Shown one piece after another: positions 24,671 through 32,671 of a stretch of 64,000 nucleotides of DNA. The stretch is from Gammaproteobacteria bacterium. Lineage in GTDB: Bacteria > Pseudomonadota > Gammaproteobacteria > Steroidobacterales > Woeseiaceae. The position numbers and the translations under genes were made by a program. The notes under the pieces are model-generated. The model had not been told where the DNA came from. It saw only the letters and a list, made by a program, of their open reading frames with translations, and did no database searches. How positions within the stretch are numbered: position 1 is the stretch's first letter; every line of letters starts with the position of its first letter. The stretch lies in contig JAOTYE010000015.1 of NCBI GenBank assembly GCA_029862045.1, positions 1 through 64,000 on the forward strand. Direction: 5' to 3'.

Positions 24671-27600
24671 TTATCCCGCCATCGCCGTCGTTTCTTTGAC
24701 CGCAAGTTGATTGAGTAGTTTCTCGACCGTGTCGAAACGGATATCGAGATTACTCAGGTCCTGGCGAAATTGCAGTCGATGCGAGCCCTGTAATTTGTAA
24801 ATTAGGCTGTCATTTTGCACTAATTGCACGAGCGCGACAGGATCAATATGGCTTTGTTGTCCGAACAGGAGGTAGCCACCGCCGGCCGCAGCGTCGATCT
24901 TCTCGATGCCCAATGCCGTTGCGGTCTGCTTGATTGCGGCCATTCGTAGCAGGTTCCTGGCGGCGACCGGCAACAGGCCGAAACGGTCGATCAGCTCCAC
25001 CTGCAGTTCGCGCAGATCCTCCGGTGACCCGGCCGCCGATATACGCTTGTAGAGAATCAGCCGTAAATGCACGTCCGGCACGTAGTCATCCGGCAGCAAT
25101 GCCGGCACGTGCAGGTTGATGTCGACGCCGGCATCGAGCGGTCCCTCCAGGTTCGGTTCATGTCCTGCCCGTAATGACTCAACCGCACGACCGAGTAACT
25201 CGGTATAGAGCGAAAAACCGATCTCCTGGATCTGTCCGCTTTGCGTGTCGCCGAGTAGTTCGCCGGCGCCGCGAATCTCGAGATCGTGGGTGGCAAGCGT
25301 GAATCCGGAGCCGAGATCTTCCAGCGAGTCGATGGCTTCGAGCCGCTTGACGGCGTCTGCGGTCATCGCAGCCTTCGGTGGCGCCACGAGATACGCGTAG
25401 GCGCGGTGGTGAGAGCGGCCGACCCTGCCGCGCAGCTGATGCAGTTGCGCCAGCCCGAAACGATCGGCACGGTTGATTACGATCGTGTTCGCGGTTGGGA
25501 CGTCGAGGCCGCTTTCGACGATCGTTGTGCACAACAGAATGTTGAAGCGGCGGTGATAGAAGTCGAACATGACCTGCTCGAGTTCACGTTCAGGCATCTG
25601 ACCATGGCCGACACGAATCTTGGCCTCGGGCACGAGTTCTGCCAGGCGCTCTGCGATTCTGCCGATATCCTCGACCCGGTTGTGAATGAAGTACACCTGT
25701 CCGCCACGCTTGATCTCCCGCAGGCATGCCTCGCGAACCAGGACGTCATTCCACTCGGTGACGAAGGTCTTTACGGCGAGTCGCTCTGCGGGCGGCGTCG
25801 TGATCAACGACATGTCGCGTATACCGCCGAGCGCCATGTTCAATGTTCGCGGTATCGGCGTTGCAGTGAGCGTCAGCACGTCGATCTCACTGCGCAAGGA
25901 CTTGATCGCCTCTTTGTGTCGCACGCCGAAGCGATGTTCTTCGTCGATGATAACGAGGCCGATATCCTTGATGTCTTTGGTATGTTGCAACAGGCGGTGC
26001 GTGCCAATCACGATATCCACGGTGCCCGTCCGCAGGCCCGCGACGATCGACTTCATGATTTTCGGTGACTGAAAACGCGACAGTACCTCGACGCGAACCG
26101 GCCATTCCGCGAAGCGGTCCCGGAAATTCTGTCCGTGCTGCTGCGCAAGCAATGTGGTTGGCACGAGAATCGCAACCTGTTTGCCGCCATGCACGGCGGC
26201 GAACGAAGCGCGTAACGCGACTTCGGTCTTGCCAAAACCGACATCGCCACAAACGATGCGGTCCATTGCTTTGTGGGACGACAGGTCCTCGAGAACTTCG
26301 TTTATGGTCCGTGCCTGGTCATCCGTAGCCTCGAACGGGAAACCATCTTCGAATGCTCGATAATCAGTCTCAGGCCAGCTGAAGCTGTGTCCTGGGCGCG
26401 CCGCACGGCGGGCGTAAACGTCGAGCAGTTCCGCGGCGACGTCGCGAATCTTGCGGATCGCGCGCCCGCGTGCTTTGGCCCACTGATCGCTGCCCAGCCG
26501 GTGCAGCGGCGCGTGGTCGGCCGACGCACCGGTGTAGCGAGAGATCAATTCGAGTGCGTGTACGGGAACGTACAGCTTGTCACCGTCGGCATACTCGAGT
26601 TCAAGAAACTCCGCCGTGATGCCGCCGGTCTCAAGTGTCGTCAGACCCAGGTAGCGGCCGACGCCGTATTCGGCATGCACGACCGGGGAGCCTTGCTCAA
26701 GGTCGTTGAGTTGACGAATGATAGTCTCGGGATCGCGCTCGATACGATGGCGCCGGCTCTTGTGCCGCACGCGTTCACCGAACAGCTGCTGCTCACTGAT
26801 AATCGCAACGCCTGCGTCGGGCAGCAGAACGCCGTTCTCGAGTGGTGCAATGGCGACACCAATACGATATTCACCGCTCGCAAACGCGGCCCAATCGTCA
26901 ACGCGAGTCAGGTCCAGGCCGCGCCCGGCGAGCAATTCGTATATCTGTTCGCGACGGCCGGCTGAATCGCTGGTGAAAAGCACGCGTCCTGCAAAGTTCT
27001 CAAGGAACTGCATCAGTGCGCCGGCTGCATCTTCATACCGTGCCTCGATTTTCAGGGCGGGAGGCAGTCGCGTCGGCAGGTTGTGGTTGTCCCGATGCGC
27101 CGCAAGCGACTGTGCCGAAAAACGTACCTGCCGTAAGCCCCACAGCTCCGTCAGCATCGTTTCAGGCGTATTGAAAGTCTCGTTTGCCGACAGGATCGGT
27201 CTCTCGGGATCGAGCCGGCAGAGCTCGAAGCGTTCCTCCACCTCAGCCCATGACAGTTGCAGTAAAGTCTCGAGAGAGTGCGGCGCGAGCAACGCACAGC
27301 CTTCAGGAAGGTAGTCGATCAGATTTGCTGTTGCTGTAAAGAACAGCGGCAGGTAATACTCGATGCCGCCGTGTGCGATGCCGTCGGACACATCGCGATA
27401 CACACGTGAGCGCCCCGGTTGACCTTCGAATCGCTCGCGGTAGCGCTCGCGAAACGCCCGGATGGAATCGGCATCCAGCGGTACCTCCCGGGCCGGCAGA
27501 ATATCGATGGCGTCGATGATCTCCCCTGACAGCTGAGATTCGGGCGAGAAGAAACGCAGTGTTTCGATGTCATCATCGAAGAAATCGATACGAATGGGCT

Positions 27601-28147
27601 GCGCCGATCCCATCGGAAATACATCAATCAGCGAACCGCGGACGGCGAATTCGCCGTGCTCGCCGACCTGCGGCACGCGCAGGTAGCCCGCTGCCGACAG
27701 CGAGTCGATGAACGCCTCTCTCGGCAGCGTCTGGCCGGCCCGCAAAGACAGCGAACCGGCTGCGACATAGTCGACCGGAGGCAGTCGTTGCAGCAGCACC
27801 GGAGCCGAGGCGACGACAATGCCGGAGCGCATGTCCTTTAGCGTTGCAAGCGCAGACAGCCTTGCGGAAACAATATCCTGGTGTGGTGAGAAGCTGTCCC
27901 AGGGCAGGGTTTCCCACTCGACGAAGTGCCGTACATCAATATTGTCTGCCGCGAAGAAACGTATCTCGGCTTCGAGCTGATCAGCCTGCCGTGGATCGTC
28001 GGCGAGAACCAGCAAAGGGACGTCGATTTTGTCTGCGAGTTCGGCGGCCGCCAGCGCGATGCTGGCACCAATCAGACGACCCCAGCCGCAACTGTGCCCG
28101 GGCTGCGGCAGCTGCAGCGAAGCGGGAATGAGGAGAGGTTCGTGCAC
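24671..28147 (-). CDS. mfd: Transcription-repair coupling factor
   Basis: 1158 aa. UvrB-like N-terminal region, RNA-polymerase-interacting domain (VVHAEYGVGRYLGL), Walker A GDVGFGKTEVALRA, DEEH box VIIDEEHRFGVRHK and helicase motif VI (LHQLRGRVGRSHHRAYAYL), then the TRCF C-terminal domain. It displaces stalled RNA polymerase and recruits UvrA. GTG start; no clear Shine-Dalgarno precedes it, and an inverted repeat lies just upstream. Confidence 0.95.
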   Translation of the reverse strand: MHEPLLIPASLQLPQPGHSCGWGRLIGASIALAAAELADKIDVPLLVLADDPRQADQLEAEIRFFAADNIDVRHFVEWETLPWDSFSPHQDIVSARLSALATLKDMRSGIVVASAPVLLQRLPPVDYVAAGSLSLRAGQTLPREAFIDSLSAAGYLRVPQVGEHGEFAVRGSLIDVFPMGSAQPIRIDFFDDDIETLRFFSPESQLSGEIIDAIDILPAREVPLDADSIRAFRERYRERFEGQPGRSRVYRDVSDGIAHGGIEYYLPLFFTATANLIDYLPEGCALLAPHSLETLLQLSWAEVEERFELCRLDPERPILSANETFNTPETMLTELWGLRQVRFSAQSLAAHRDNHNLPTRLPPALKIEARYEDAAGALMQFLENFAGRVLFTSDSAGRREQIYELLAGRGLDLTRVDDWAAFASGEYRIGVAIAPLENGVLLPDAGVAIISEQQLFGERVRHKSRRHRIERDPETIIRQLNDLEQGSPVVHAEYGVGRYLGLTTLETGGITAEFLELEYADGDKLYVPVHALELISRYTGASADHAPLHRLGSDQWAKARGRAIRKIRDVAAELLDVYARRAARPGHSFSWPETDYRAFEDGFPFEATDDQARTINEVLEDLSSHKAMDRIVCGDVGFGKTEVALRASFAAVHGGKQVAILVPTTLLAQQHGQNFRDRFAEWPVRVEVLSRFQSPKIMKSIVAGLRTGTVDIVIGTHRLLQHTKDIKDIGLVIIDEEHRFGVRHKEAIKSLRSEIDVLTLTATPIPRTLNMALGGIRDMSLITTPPAERLAVKTFVTEWNDVLVREACLREIKRGGQVYFIHNRVEDIGRIAERLAELVPEAKIRVGHGQMPERELEQVMFDFYHRRFNILLCTTIVESGLDVPTANTIVINRADRFGLAQLHQLRGRVGRSHHRAYAYLVAPPKAAMTADAVKRLEAIDSLEDLGSGFTLATHDLEIRGAGELLGDTQSGQIQEIGFSLYTELLGRAVESLRAGHEPNLEGPLDAGVDINLHVPALLPDDYVPDVHLRLILYKRISAAGSPEDLRELQVELIDRFGLLPVAARNLLRMAAIKQTATALGIEKIDAAAGGGYLLFGQQSHIDPVALVQLVQNDSLIYKLQGSHRLQFRQDLSNLDIRFDTVEKLLNQLAVKETTAMAG

Positions 28148-28151
28148 GATG

Positions 28152-28214
28152 GGGACAGTTTACTGAATTGCCGGGCAAATCATCGGGCTTGCAGTCAATT
28201 AAGTAAACCGTCCC
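28152..28214. repeat. Imperfect 19-bp inverted repeat just upstream of mfd
   Basis: GGGACAGTTTACTGAATTG (28152-28170) and CAATTAAGTAAACCGTCCC (28196-28214) pair at 17 of 19 positions around a 25-nt loop. It begins 5 bp from the mfd start codon, so the mfd leader would fold over the region where a Shine-Dalgarno should lie. It looks like a short dispersed palindromic element. Confidence 0.7.
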
Positions 28215-28227
28215 GGTTTCGCACGCA

Positions 28228-28261
28228 ATAAAAAACGCCCGGGCAGTTTCCTGCCCGGGCG
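28228..28261 (-). terminator. Strong intrinsic terminator of the small exported-protein gene
   Basis: Perfect 11-bp GC-rich stem (28236-28246 with 28251-28261) with a 4-nt loop, followed on the minus strand by TTTTTTATT. It lies 14 bp past the stop of the 28275-28562 gene and separates it from mfd. Confidence 0.92.
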
Positions 28262-28274
28262 CTTCAGATGTTCT

Positions 28275-28562
28275 TTAGCTTGCTGTTTTGCGCTTAACGA
28301 CGGCGTGAATGACGCGGTCATACTCGAAGAAGACGACGAAATTCGTGTATTCCCATCGCGAGATAGGTGGGTCGCCAACAGCCGCGTCTTTCGATTGGGG
28401 AGCGCCGAACTTCGACTCGACACTCGCCGCGGTCATACCGCGAGTCGGGCGGCCCGAGTTGGATTCCGGTGCCATACCTTCCATATCCAGCGTTTCGGCA
28501 GTACTGATGCCGAAAGCACCGAAAAACAGGGCGAAAACAGTCAATATTCGCAGCTTGGCCAT
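28275..28562 (-). CDS. Small exported protein, SmpA/BamE-like fold
   Basis: 95 aa. Signal peptide (LRILTVFALFFGAFGISTAE), a linker, then a short domain with GMTAASVESKFGAP and ISRWEYTNFVVFFEYDRVI. The pattern GM-x5-V-x2-KFG-P followed by W-Y resembles SmpA/OmlA-type domains, but no lipobox cysteine is present, so it should be periplasmic and soluble. Excellent Shine-Dalgarno (AAGGAGAAG) and its own strong terminator make it a monocistronic unit. Exact function unknown. Confidence 0.78.
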   Translation of the reverse strand: MAKLRILTVFALFFGAFGISTAETLDMEGMAPESNSGRPTRGMTAASVESKFGAPQSKDAAVGDPPISRWEYTNFVVFFEYDRVIHAVVKRKTAS

Positions 28563-28931
28563 CGCAGCTTCTCCTTCAATTGTTTGCGACTATATCACTC
28601 TAAGTCATGCCAAAAAACAATTGATATCAAAGGATTTTAGACTTCTCCGAAATCTGTGAATCACGTCACGATTTTGGACGAATTCACCTGTTGGAGCCCG
28701 CCCCAGCGGGCGACCAGATCAAAAAGGCCGCGACCGGGACATTCGTCATCTTCATGGCTCGGTCCGATAGCTTGCTGATGTGCCATCTGAATCTCAGCAG
28801 CCTGTTGACTACGCTGCGCTTTACTTGCGATGACGAACGTCCCACCCACGGCCGCAGGGTGTTCGAACATGACCCGCCGGGGCGGGTTCCGACAGGCGCT
28901 CCAACTATCGGATGTGGTTTAATGCGTGGCG
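28563..28931. other. Divergent intergenic region with a repeat-bounded insert
   Basis: No supported gene in 369 bp; a 69-codon minus-strand frame at 28661-28870 has no recognisable domain and coincides with the repeat element below. The region should hold the promoters for the small exported-protein gene (minus) and lolC (plus), but no clear -35/-10 pair was identified. Confidence 0.5.
28690..28905. repeat. Inverted-repeat-bounded element (MITE- or REP-pair-like)
   Basis: GTTGGAGC (28690-28697) and GCTCCAAC (28898-28905) form terminal inverted repeats. Just inside each end lies the same palindromic core in opposite orientation: CCCGCCCCAGCGGG (28697-28710) and, reverse-complemented, CCCGCCCCGGCGGG (28873-28886), 13 of 14 identical. 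The right end has 13 extra bases between the outer and inner repeats. No transposase is encoded. Confidence 0.6.
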
Positions 28932-30176
28932 ATGATCAACCCCGTCGAACTGTTTATCGGGCTTCGCTACCTCCGGGCGAAGCGCCGCACCCGATTTGTG
29001 TCTTTTATCACGCTGATTTCGCTGCTCGGCATCGCGTTGGGTGTCGCCGCGCTGATCGTGATTCTGTCTGTCATGAACGGCTTTGAAGGTGAGTTGCGTG
29101 CGCGGCTGCTGAGCATGTCCGCCCATGGCTATGTCACGGGTCCGAATCGTGTTACCGAGGACTGGCGTGAACTCGTTCGTGAAGTATCAGCCGAACCCGG
29201 CATCGCGGCGGCGGCGCCGTTTGTTCAGCTCGAGGGAATGATTCAGTCCGGTCGGGACCTCAAGGCGGTGCTGGTGCACGGCGTTGATCCAGAGTACGAG
29301 CAAGCCCTGTCAGGATCGATGATGAATTTGATCGAGGGTGAACTCCGCGTCCTGCAAGCCGACAGTCGCAGCATCATCCTGGGGCGATTGTTAGCGCTCG
29401 ATCTTGGCGCACGAATCGGCGACGGGGTTGTATTGCTGATTCCGCGGCCGGTCGGTGATGGCACATTACAGCCCGTGTTGGAACGATTTGTGCTTCGTGG
29501 TGTGTTTGAAGCGGGTCTGCAGGATCATGACGGCCTGCTTGCGCTCGTCAATGCGCGAGATGCTGCCGGCGTCCTGGCAATCGCGGATGAAATGACGGCC
29601 GTGAGGTTTCGGGCCGACGATGTCATGGCTGCGCCGGCTATTGCGCAGCGTTTGAGTGATCGTCTTGGCGACGATGTCATAACGAGCGACTGGACTATCG
29701 AGAATGCCAGCTATTTTCGAGCGATTCGGCTCGAGAAAATGATGATGTCGCTAATTCTATCGCTGATTATTGGCGTCGCGGCATTCAATATCGTTGCCAG
29801 CCTGGTCATGGTCGTGACAGACAAGACCAATGACATAGCGGTGCTTCGCACGCTGGGCATGAAATCAGGCGGCGTGGTGCGTGTCTTTTTCGTGCAAGGT
29901 GCGGTAATCGGCTGGGCCGGAGTTTTTATCGGTGTTCTTCTCGGCGTCGTTGTTGCGATCAATGTGCCGGTTATCGTTCCGGTTCTCGAGCAAATGCTCG
30001 GCTTTCAGATCATGCCGGGCGACGTTTACTACGTGACCCGGATTCCCTCCGAACTCGAAACAGCAGACGTCGTTACGATCGCGATCTCGGCGTTTGTGCT
30101 GACGTCACTGGCGACGCTCTATCCGGCTCGAAGAGCTGCGCTGGTCAAGCCAGCCGTTGCATTGCGCTACGAGTAG
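28932..30176 (+). CDS. lolC: Lipoprotein-releasing ABC transporter permease, LolC-type
   Basis: 414 aa. FtsX-like permease with an N-terminal helix (about 22-48), a large periplasmic domain and three C-terminal helices. NPVELFIGLRYLRAKRR and ISLLGIALGVAALIVILSVMNGF are typical LolC/E N-terminal motifs. It extracts lipoproteins from the inner membrane together with LolD and LolE. The ATG at 28932 fits the family N-terminus better than the GTG at 28926. LolC versus LolE naming is by position and is not certain. Confidence 0.87.
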   Translation: MINPVELFIGLRYLRAKRRTRFVSFITLISLLGIALGVAALIVILSVMNGFEGELRARLLSMSAHGYVTGPNRVTEDWRELVREVSAEPGIAAAAPFVQLEGMIQSGRDLKAVLVHGVDPEYEQALSGSMMNLIEGELRVLQADSRSIILGRLLALDLGARIGDGVVLLIPRPVGDGTLQPVLERFVLRGVFEAGLQDHDGLLALVNARDAAGVLAIADEMTAVRFRADDVMAAPAIAQRLSDRLGDDVITSDWTIENASYFRAIRLEKMMMSLILSLIIGVAAFNIVASLVMVVTDKTNDIAVLRTLGMKSGGVVRVFFVQGAVIGWAGVFIGVLLGVVVAINVPVIVPVLEQMLGFQIMPGDVYYVTRIPSELETADVVTIAISAFVLTSLATLYPARRAALVKPAVALRYE

Positions 30177-30180
30177 ACAA

Positions 30181-31428
30181 ATGAGTCGACATTTCGAATT
30201 CTGGATCGGCAATCGCTATGTGCGCTCGCGCAGCAGCAATCGATTCGTGTCCCTGATTTCCGCAATTTCGATGCTCGGCATTGCGATAGCCGTCTCGGTC
30301 CTGATCCTCGTGCTTTCGGTAGTGAACGGTTTCGAGCGTGAGCTGCAGGATCGCCTGCTTGCCATGACGGCGCACGCAAGTATCGAGGACATCGACGGCA
30401 GCATGAGCGATTGGGAAGCGCTGTCGGCGGTCGCCGTGGACAACTCGCGAGTCAGGGCAGCGGCGCCATTTATCGATGGTCAGGCATTGCTCGTGTTCGG
30501 TGAGCAATTGAGTGGCGCCGGGCTTCGCGGTATCGATCCGGCCGCCGAAGACGCGGTCTCGGGCGTCGGTAGTACGATGCTGCAAGGCGAACTTGGCAGT
30601 TTGCGGGCGGGCGCGTTTAACGTCGTTCTGGGTGTTGAGCTTGCCGATGCACTCCAGGTTGGTATCGGCGACAAAGTAACCGTGACGCTTGCAGAAGGAA
30701 TCGTGACACCCGCTGGGGTTGTGCCACGTACCAAGCGCTTTACCGTCAGTGGCTTGTACCGTGTTGGTATGTACGAATTCGATCGCCGGCTGGGGTTCAT
30801 TAATCTTGCAGATGCACAAAAACTGTACCGTAAGAAAGATGCTGTGACCGGCGTCCGTCTTGCCGTTACAGAAATCTTCGAAGCATCTGCAATCGTTCGC
30901 GAGGTTGCACTCGAGCACGGCGAAGTCGTGCTTGTAAGCGATTGGACGCGGCGCCATGTCAATTTCTTCCGCTCGATTCAGATAACCAAGTCGATTCTGT
31001 TTGTCATCCTGTTACTCGTTATCGCGGTTGCGGCGTTTAACATCGTGTCGACGCTTGTCATGGTGGTCAAGGACAAACAGGCGGACATCGCGATACTGAG
31101 AACTATCGGTGCGCGTCCAGCCAGCATCCTTAAGATTTTTGTTACGCAGGGTAGCGTGATTGGCATCGTCGGTACCGTTGCCGGTATTGTGTTTGGTATT
31201 CTGCTCGCCTTGAACCTGGAGACGATTGTGGTGAGCCTCGAAGCCGCGTTCGGCATCAAGTTTCTTGCGGCCGATGTGTATTTCATCAGTGATCTTCCGG
31301 CCGAACTTCGTGTGGCGGACGTGGCGGTGATTGCATCGATCGCGTTGGTACTGAGTTTGGTATCCACTGTTTACCCGGCTTGGGTTGCCGCACGAACAGC
31401 ACCTGCAGAGGCATTGCGATATGACTGA
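30181..31428 (+). CDS. lolE: Lipoprotein-releasing ABC transporter permease, LolE-type
   Basis: 415 aa. Same architecture as the preceding permease and clearly homologous to it (SMLGIAIAVSVLILVLSVVNGFERELQDRLL). It forms the heterodimeric membrane part of LolCDE. The ATG at 30181, 4 bp after the lolC stop, gives the usual FEFWIGNRYVRSR start. The 3' end overlaps lolD by 8 bp. Confidence 0.87.
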   Translation: MSRHFEFWIGNRYVRSRSSNRFVSLISAISMLGIAIAVSVLILVLSVVNGFERELQDRLLAMTAHASIEDIDGSMSDWEALSAVAVDNSRVRAAAPFIDGQALLVFGEQLSGAGLRGIDPAAEDAVSGVGSTMLQGELGSLRAGAFNVVLGVELADALQVGIGDKVTVTLAEGIVTPAGVVPRTKRFTVSGLYRVGMYEFDRRLGFINLADAQKLYRKKDAVTGVRLAVTEIFEASAIVREVALEHGEVVLVSDWTRRHVNFFRSIQITKSILFVILLLVIAVAAFNIVSTLVMVVKDKQADIAILRTIGARPASILKIFVTQGSVIGIVGTVAGIVFGILLALNLETIVVSLEAAFGIKFLAADVYFISDLPAELRVADVAVIASIALVLSLVSTVYPAWVAARTAPAEALRYD

Positions 31429-32116
31429 TCAGGAACGCATGGTCTTGCAATGTCGCGGGGTAGTGCGCCGATTCAGCGAGGGCGACTCGGTACTCGAAGT
31501 ATTGAGTGGTGTCGACCTCGAAGTGCGTGCGGCAGAACGCGTTGCCATTATCGGCGTATCGGGATCCGGTAAAACGACACTCCTGCAGATCATGGGTGGT
31601 CTGGATGATCCGGACGAAGGCGAGGTGTTCGTCGATGGCCGGGCGATGCACGGCAGCAACGAATTATCGAAAGGTGAGCTGCGTAATCGTTACATCGGAT
31701 TCGTCTATCAGTTTCACCACCTGTTGCCCGAATTCAGCGCCGAAGAAAACGTCGCAATGCCGTTGCTGATTCGGCGCGAATCGAAACCGGCAGCGCTCGA
31801 CAAAGCGAGGGACCTGCTGGCACGTGTGGGACTTGGCGAACGGCTTACTCATAAGCCGGGGGAGCTCTCAGGCGGCGAAAGACAACGGGCCGCCGTTGCT
31901 CGCGCGCTGATCACTCGCCCGCAACTCGTGCTGGCCGACGAACCGACCGGCAACCTCGACGCCGGCAACGGCGAACATGTGCTGAACTTGATGCTCGAAC
32001 TCAATCAGGAGTTACAAACCAGCCTGGTAATCGTCACGCACGATCATTCGATCGCGGCGCGTATGGACAGGATGCTGGTGCTGGAGAATGGCCGGCTAAG
32101 GCCCTACGAGCGCTGA
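31421..32116 (+). CDS. lolD: Lipoprotein-releasing ABC transporter ATPase LolD
   Basis: 231 aa. Walker A GVSGSGKTTL, the LolD motif YQFHHLLPEFSAEENVAMPL, signature LSGGERQRAAVARAL and Walker B LVLADEPTGNLD are all present. It powers lipoprotein extraction by LolCE. The start is the ATG inside the lolE 3' end; a longer frame that begins further inside lolE is rejected. It converges with the DUF2062 gene (13-bp overlap). Confidence 0.93.
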   Translation: MTDQERMVLQCRGVVRRFSEGDSVLEVLSGVDLEVRAAERVAIIGVSGSGKTTLLQIMGGLDDPDEGEVFVDGRAMHGSNELSKGELRNRYIGFVYQFHHLLPEFSAEENVAMPLLIRRESKPAALDKARDLLARVGLGERLTHKPGELSGGERQRAAVARALITRPQLVLADEPTGNLDAGNGEHVLNLMLELNQELQTSLVIVTHDHSIAARMDRMLVLENGRLRPYER

Positions 32117-32619
32117 TTGCGCTTTTTCGTCTTGTAATCGTGGACCGAGTATCGCCACAACGCATCAAGCGTCACATAGCCGATCAGTGCGGCAGTCGAA
32201 CCGATCAGCAAGCAGCCGAGCAGTAACGGCTGCCAAATGGATGTGAATACGGTCGTCACCCAGTCGATGGAAAGTTCAACACTGAACGGTCCCGGCTCGA
32301 TCGAAAGCAGAAATGCACCAAGCCGGTACGCAGAATAAAACAGTGGGCCGACCGTCAGCGGATTCACGACGAATGTCGTCAATGTAGCCACCGGTATATT
32401 GATGCGCAGTGCGAGGGCGGCGAGCGCTGCGAGCACAAAATGTATCGGAACCGGCAAGAATGCGATGAACAGGCCCAGTGAGAACGCCGGTACAATCGTT
32501 TTGCGACGAATACCCCACAATCGCTGATCATGAAGCAGGTGTTGAAACGGTGACATGAACCACTTGCGGCTCACTTCATGGCGTTTGAACCCAAACTTCC
32601 TAAAAAACCGCCTTGGCAT
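32104..32619 (-). CDS. DUF2062 membrane protein
   Basis: 171 aa. Three hydrophobic segments (about 42-72, 80-108, 125-150) with the family pattern RKTIVPAFSLGLFIAFLPVP and NIPVATLTTFVVNPLT. DUF2062 proteins are of unknown function and usually neighbour comEC and lol genes in gammaproteobacteria, as here. It is divergent from comEC. Confidence 0.85.
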   Translation of the reverse strand: MPRRFFRKFGFKRHEVSRKWFMSPFQHLLHDQRLWGIRRKTIVPAFSLGLFIAFLPVPIHFVLAALAALALRINIPVATLTTFVVNPLTVGPLFYSAYRLGAFLLSIEPGPFSVELSIDWVTTVFTSIWQPLLLGCLLIGSTAALIGYVTLDALWRYSVHDYKTKKRNQRS

Positions 32620-32671
32620 TCTTGGCTCGTTCCATTTCGATAGAGGTTGATGGACTAAATACAGAGGGACC

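Noticed and set aside
25286-26965. Long plus-strand frames opposite mfd
   Set aside because: Antisense shadows of a fully conserved 1158-residue gene; no family resemblance.
28661-28870. 69-codon minus-strand frame upstream of lolC
   Set aside because: Lies inside the repeat-bounded element, has no domain or clear ribosome-binding site and is probably incidental.
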